Shown: positions 6,872 through 7,495 of the stretch, piece after piece | How positions within the stretch are numbered: position 1 is the first letter of the stretch | Layout: every line of letters starts with the position of its first letter | NCBI GenBank assembly: GCA_030592145.1 | Contig: JAUVKJ010000078.1 | Coordinates: forward strand, 1 to 7,495 | Direction of reading: 5' to 3' | Origin: Bacteroides sp. | GTDB lineage: Bacteria > Bacteroidota > Bacteroidia > Bacteroidales > SM23-62 | Length of the DNA: 7,495 nucleotides | Position numbers and translations under genes: made by a program | Notes under the pieces: model-generated | Seen by the model: only the letters and a program-made list of their open reading frames with translations | The model's database searches: none | Told to the model about the DNA's origin: nothing

Positions 6872-7231
6872 TTAGAATTTAAGTCCACCTTCCCTGGCAG
6901 ACTCCGCCAGAAGTTTGGTGCGCCCGTGGTAGAGATAACCATTCCTGTCAAATACCACGCTTTTAATCCCCCTGTCGAGTGATTTCTCAGCGATCAGCTT
7001 TCCCACCAGCCTGGCCTGTTCACTCTTAGTGATCCCTTTCTTTTCGGCAACCTCTTTGTTCCTGGAGGATGCAGATACCATAGTTTCACCTGTCAGGTCA
7101 TTGACCAGCTGTACATAGATCTGCTTGTTGCTTCGGAACACGGTCATGCGGGGCCTTTCTCCGGTGCCGCTGATCTGTGTCCTGATCCGCTGTTTGATTT
7201 TCAGTCTCCTTGCTCTTTTCGTTAAAGCCAT
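6872..7231 (-). CDS. rplR: 50S ribosomal protein uL18
   Basis: uL18 binds 5S rRNA and helps attach it to the central protuberance of the large subunit. The product is 119 aa, against 117 in E. coli. Visible are the basic N terminus [20 protein letters not shown], the [20 protein letters not shown] stretch at 22-41, the [12 protein letters not shown] core at 45-56, and the closing [20 protein letters not shown] at 93-112 followed by REGGLKF. It starts 20 bp after rplF and ends 7 bp before rpsE. No Shine-Dalgarno is visible before the ATG. The stop is TAA. Confidence 0.98.
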   Translation of the reverse strand: MALTKRARRLKIKQRIRTQISGTGERPRMTVFRSNKQIYVQLVNDLTGETMVSASSRNKEVAEKKGITKSEQARLVGKLIAEKSLDRGIKSVVFDRNGYLYHGRTKLLAESAREGGLKF

Positions 7232-7251
7232 CTTACTATCGTATTTTCAGT

Positions 7252-7495
7252 TTATACACTTGCTGCCTTACCGGCCTTACGGCGAAACTGTTCACCCACA
7301 AATTTGATCCCTTTTCCTTTGTAGGGTTCCGGTGGCCTGAGCGACCGGATTTTAGCGGCCACGTGCCCGAGCAATTGCTTATCCACACTGCGCAGGGTCA
7401 CGATCGGATTGGCCCGCCTTTCCGTATGGGCCTCAACTTTTACCTCGGGAGGAAGCTCAATAATGATATCATGGGAATATCCGAGGCTCATTTCA
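7252..7495 (-). CDS. rplF: 50S ribosomal protein uL6, C-terminal part (5' end outside window)
   Basis: uL6 binds 23S rRNA near the sarcin-ricin loop and factor-binding region. Only the last 80 codons are inside the window; the frame is open through the edge, and the Met at 7491 is internal (preceded by a Glu codon), not the start. The visible part is the second uL6 domain: LGYSHDIIIELPPEVKVE, then DKQLLGHVAAKIRSLRPPEP and the diagnostic YKGKGIKFVGEQ, with a basic end RRKAGKAASV. About the first 100 residues are expected upstream. The stop is TAA, 20 bp before rplR. Confidence 0.97.
   Translation of the reverse strand, partial: EMSLGYSHDIIIELPPEVKVEAHTERRANPIVTLRSVDKQLLGHVAAKIRSLRPPEPYKGKGIKFVGEQFRRKAGKAASV

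Noticed and set aside
1..7495. A hidden novel system, mobile element, CRISPR array or RNA gene
   Set aside because: Nearly all bases are covered by fourteen known core genes with short gaps; no direct-repeat array with spacers, tRNA-like fold, integrase or transposase, or unknown gene is visible.

Overview
This window is a stretch of the conserved ribosomal protein superoperon (spc plus alpha) of a bacterium, most likely a member of the Bacteroidota. All fourteen genes lie on the minus strand, so transcription runs from the high-coordinate end to the low end: rplF (3' part only), rplR, rpsE, rpmD, rplO, secY, map, infA, rpmJ, rpsM, rpsK, rpsD, rpoA, rplQ. The Bacteroidota assignment is an inference from four signals. 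The 12 visible start regions with a complete upstream gap lack a good Shine-Dalgarno sequence. The gap before rpsM holds a perfect match to the Bacteroidota -7 promoter box TAnnTTTG. The L36 protein is the zinc-free type with a lone cysteine. The gene order has map and infA placed between secY and rpmJ. Genus cannot be read from this window.

High-coordinate part (7495 down to 5678): the end of uL6, then uL18, uS5, uL30 and uL15, which are early or mid assembly proteins of both subunits. Middle (5673 down to 3184): SecY, the membrane channel of the Sec translocon; methionine aminopeptidase, which trims the start Met of new proteins; initiation factor IF-1; and the tiny bL36. Low-coordinate part (3141 down to 43): the alpha-operon group uS13, uS11, uS4, RNA polymerase alpha subunit and bL17. 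Together the genes co-express ribosome parts, translation initiation, N-terminal processing, protein export and RNA polymerase assembly.

The genes are tightly packed. Gaps run from 3 to 42 bp, no gene overlaps another, and there is no gene-free stretch near 300 bp. The largest gap (42 bp, rpmJ to rpsM) carries the probable internal promoter and a small A/T-only inverted repeat, so the alpha-type genes can probably be transcribed separately as well as by read-through. The 42 bp after rplQ show no terminator hairpin.

The most distinctive item is the roughly 100-residue tail on bL17, which ends in ten in-register 12-bp repeats encoding four-residue (P/T/S)-(E/K)-(A/S)-E units. Otherwise this is a core housekeeping locus. 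I see no mobile element, CRISPR array, RNA gene or undescribed multi-gene system.
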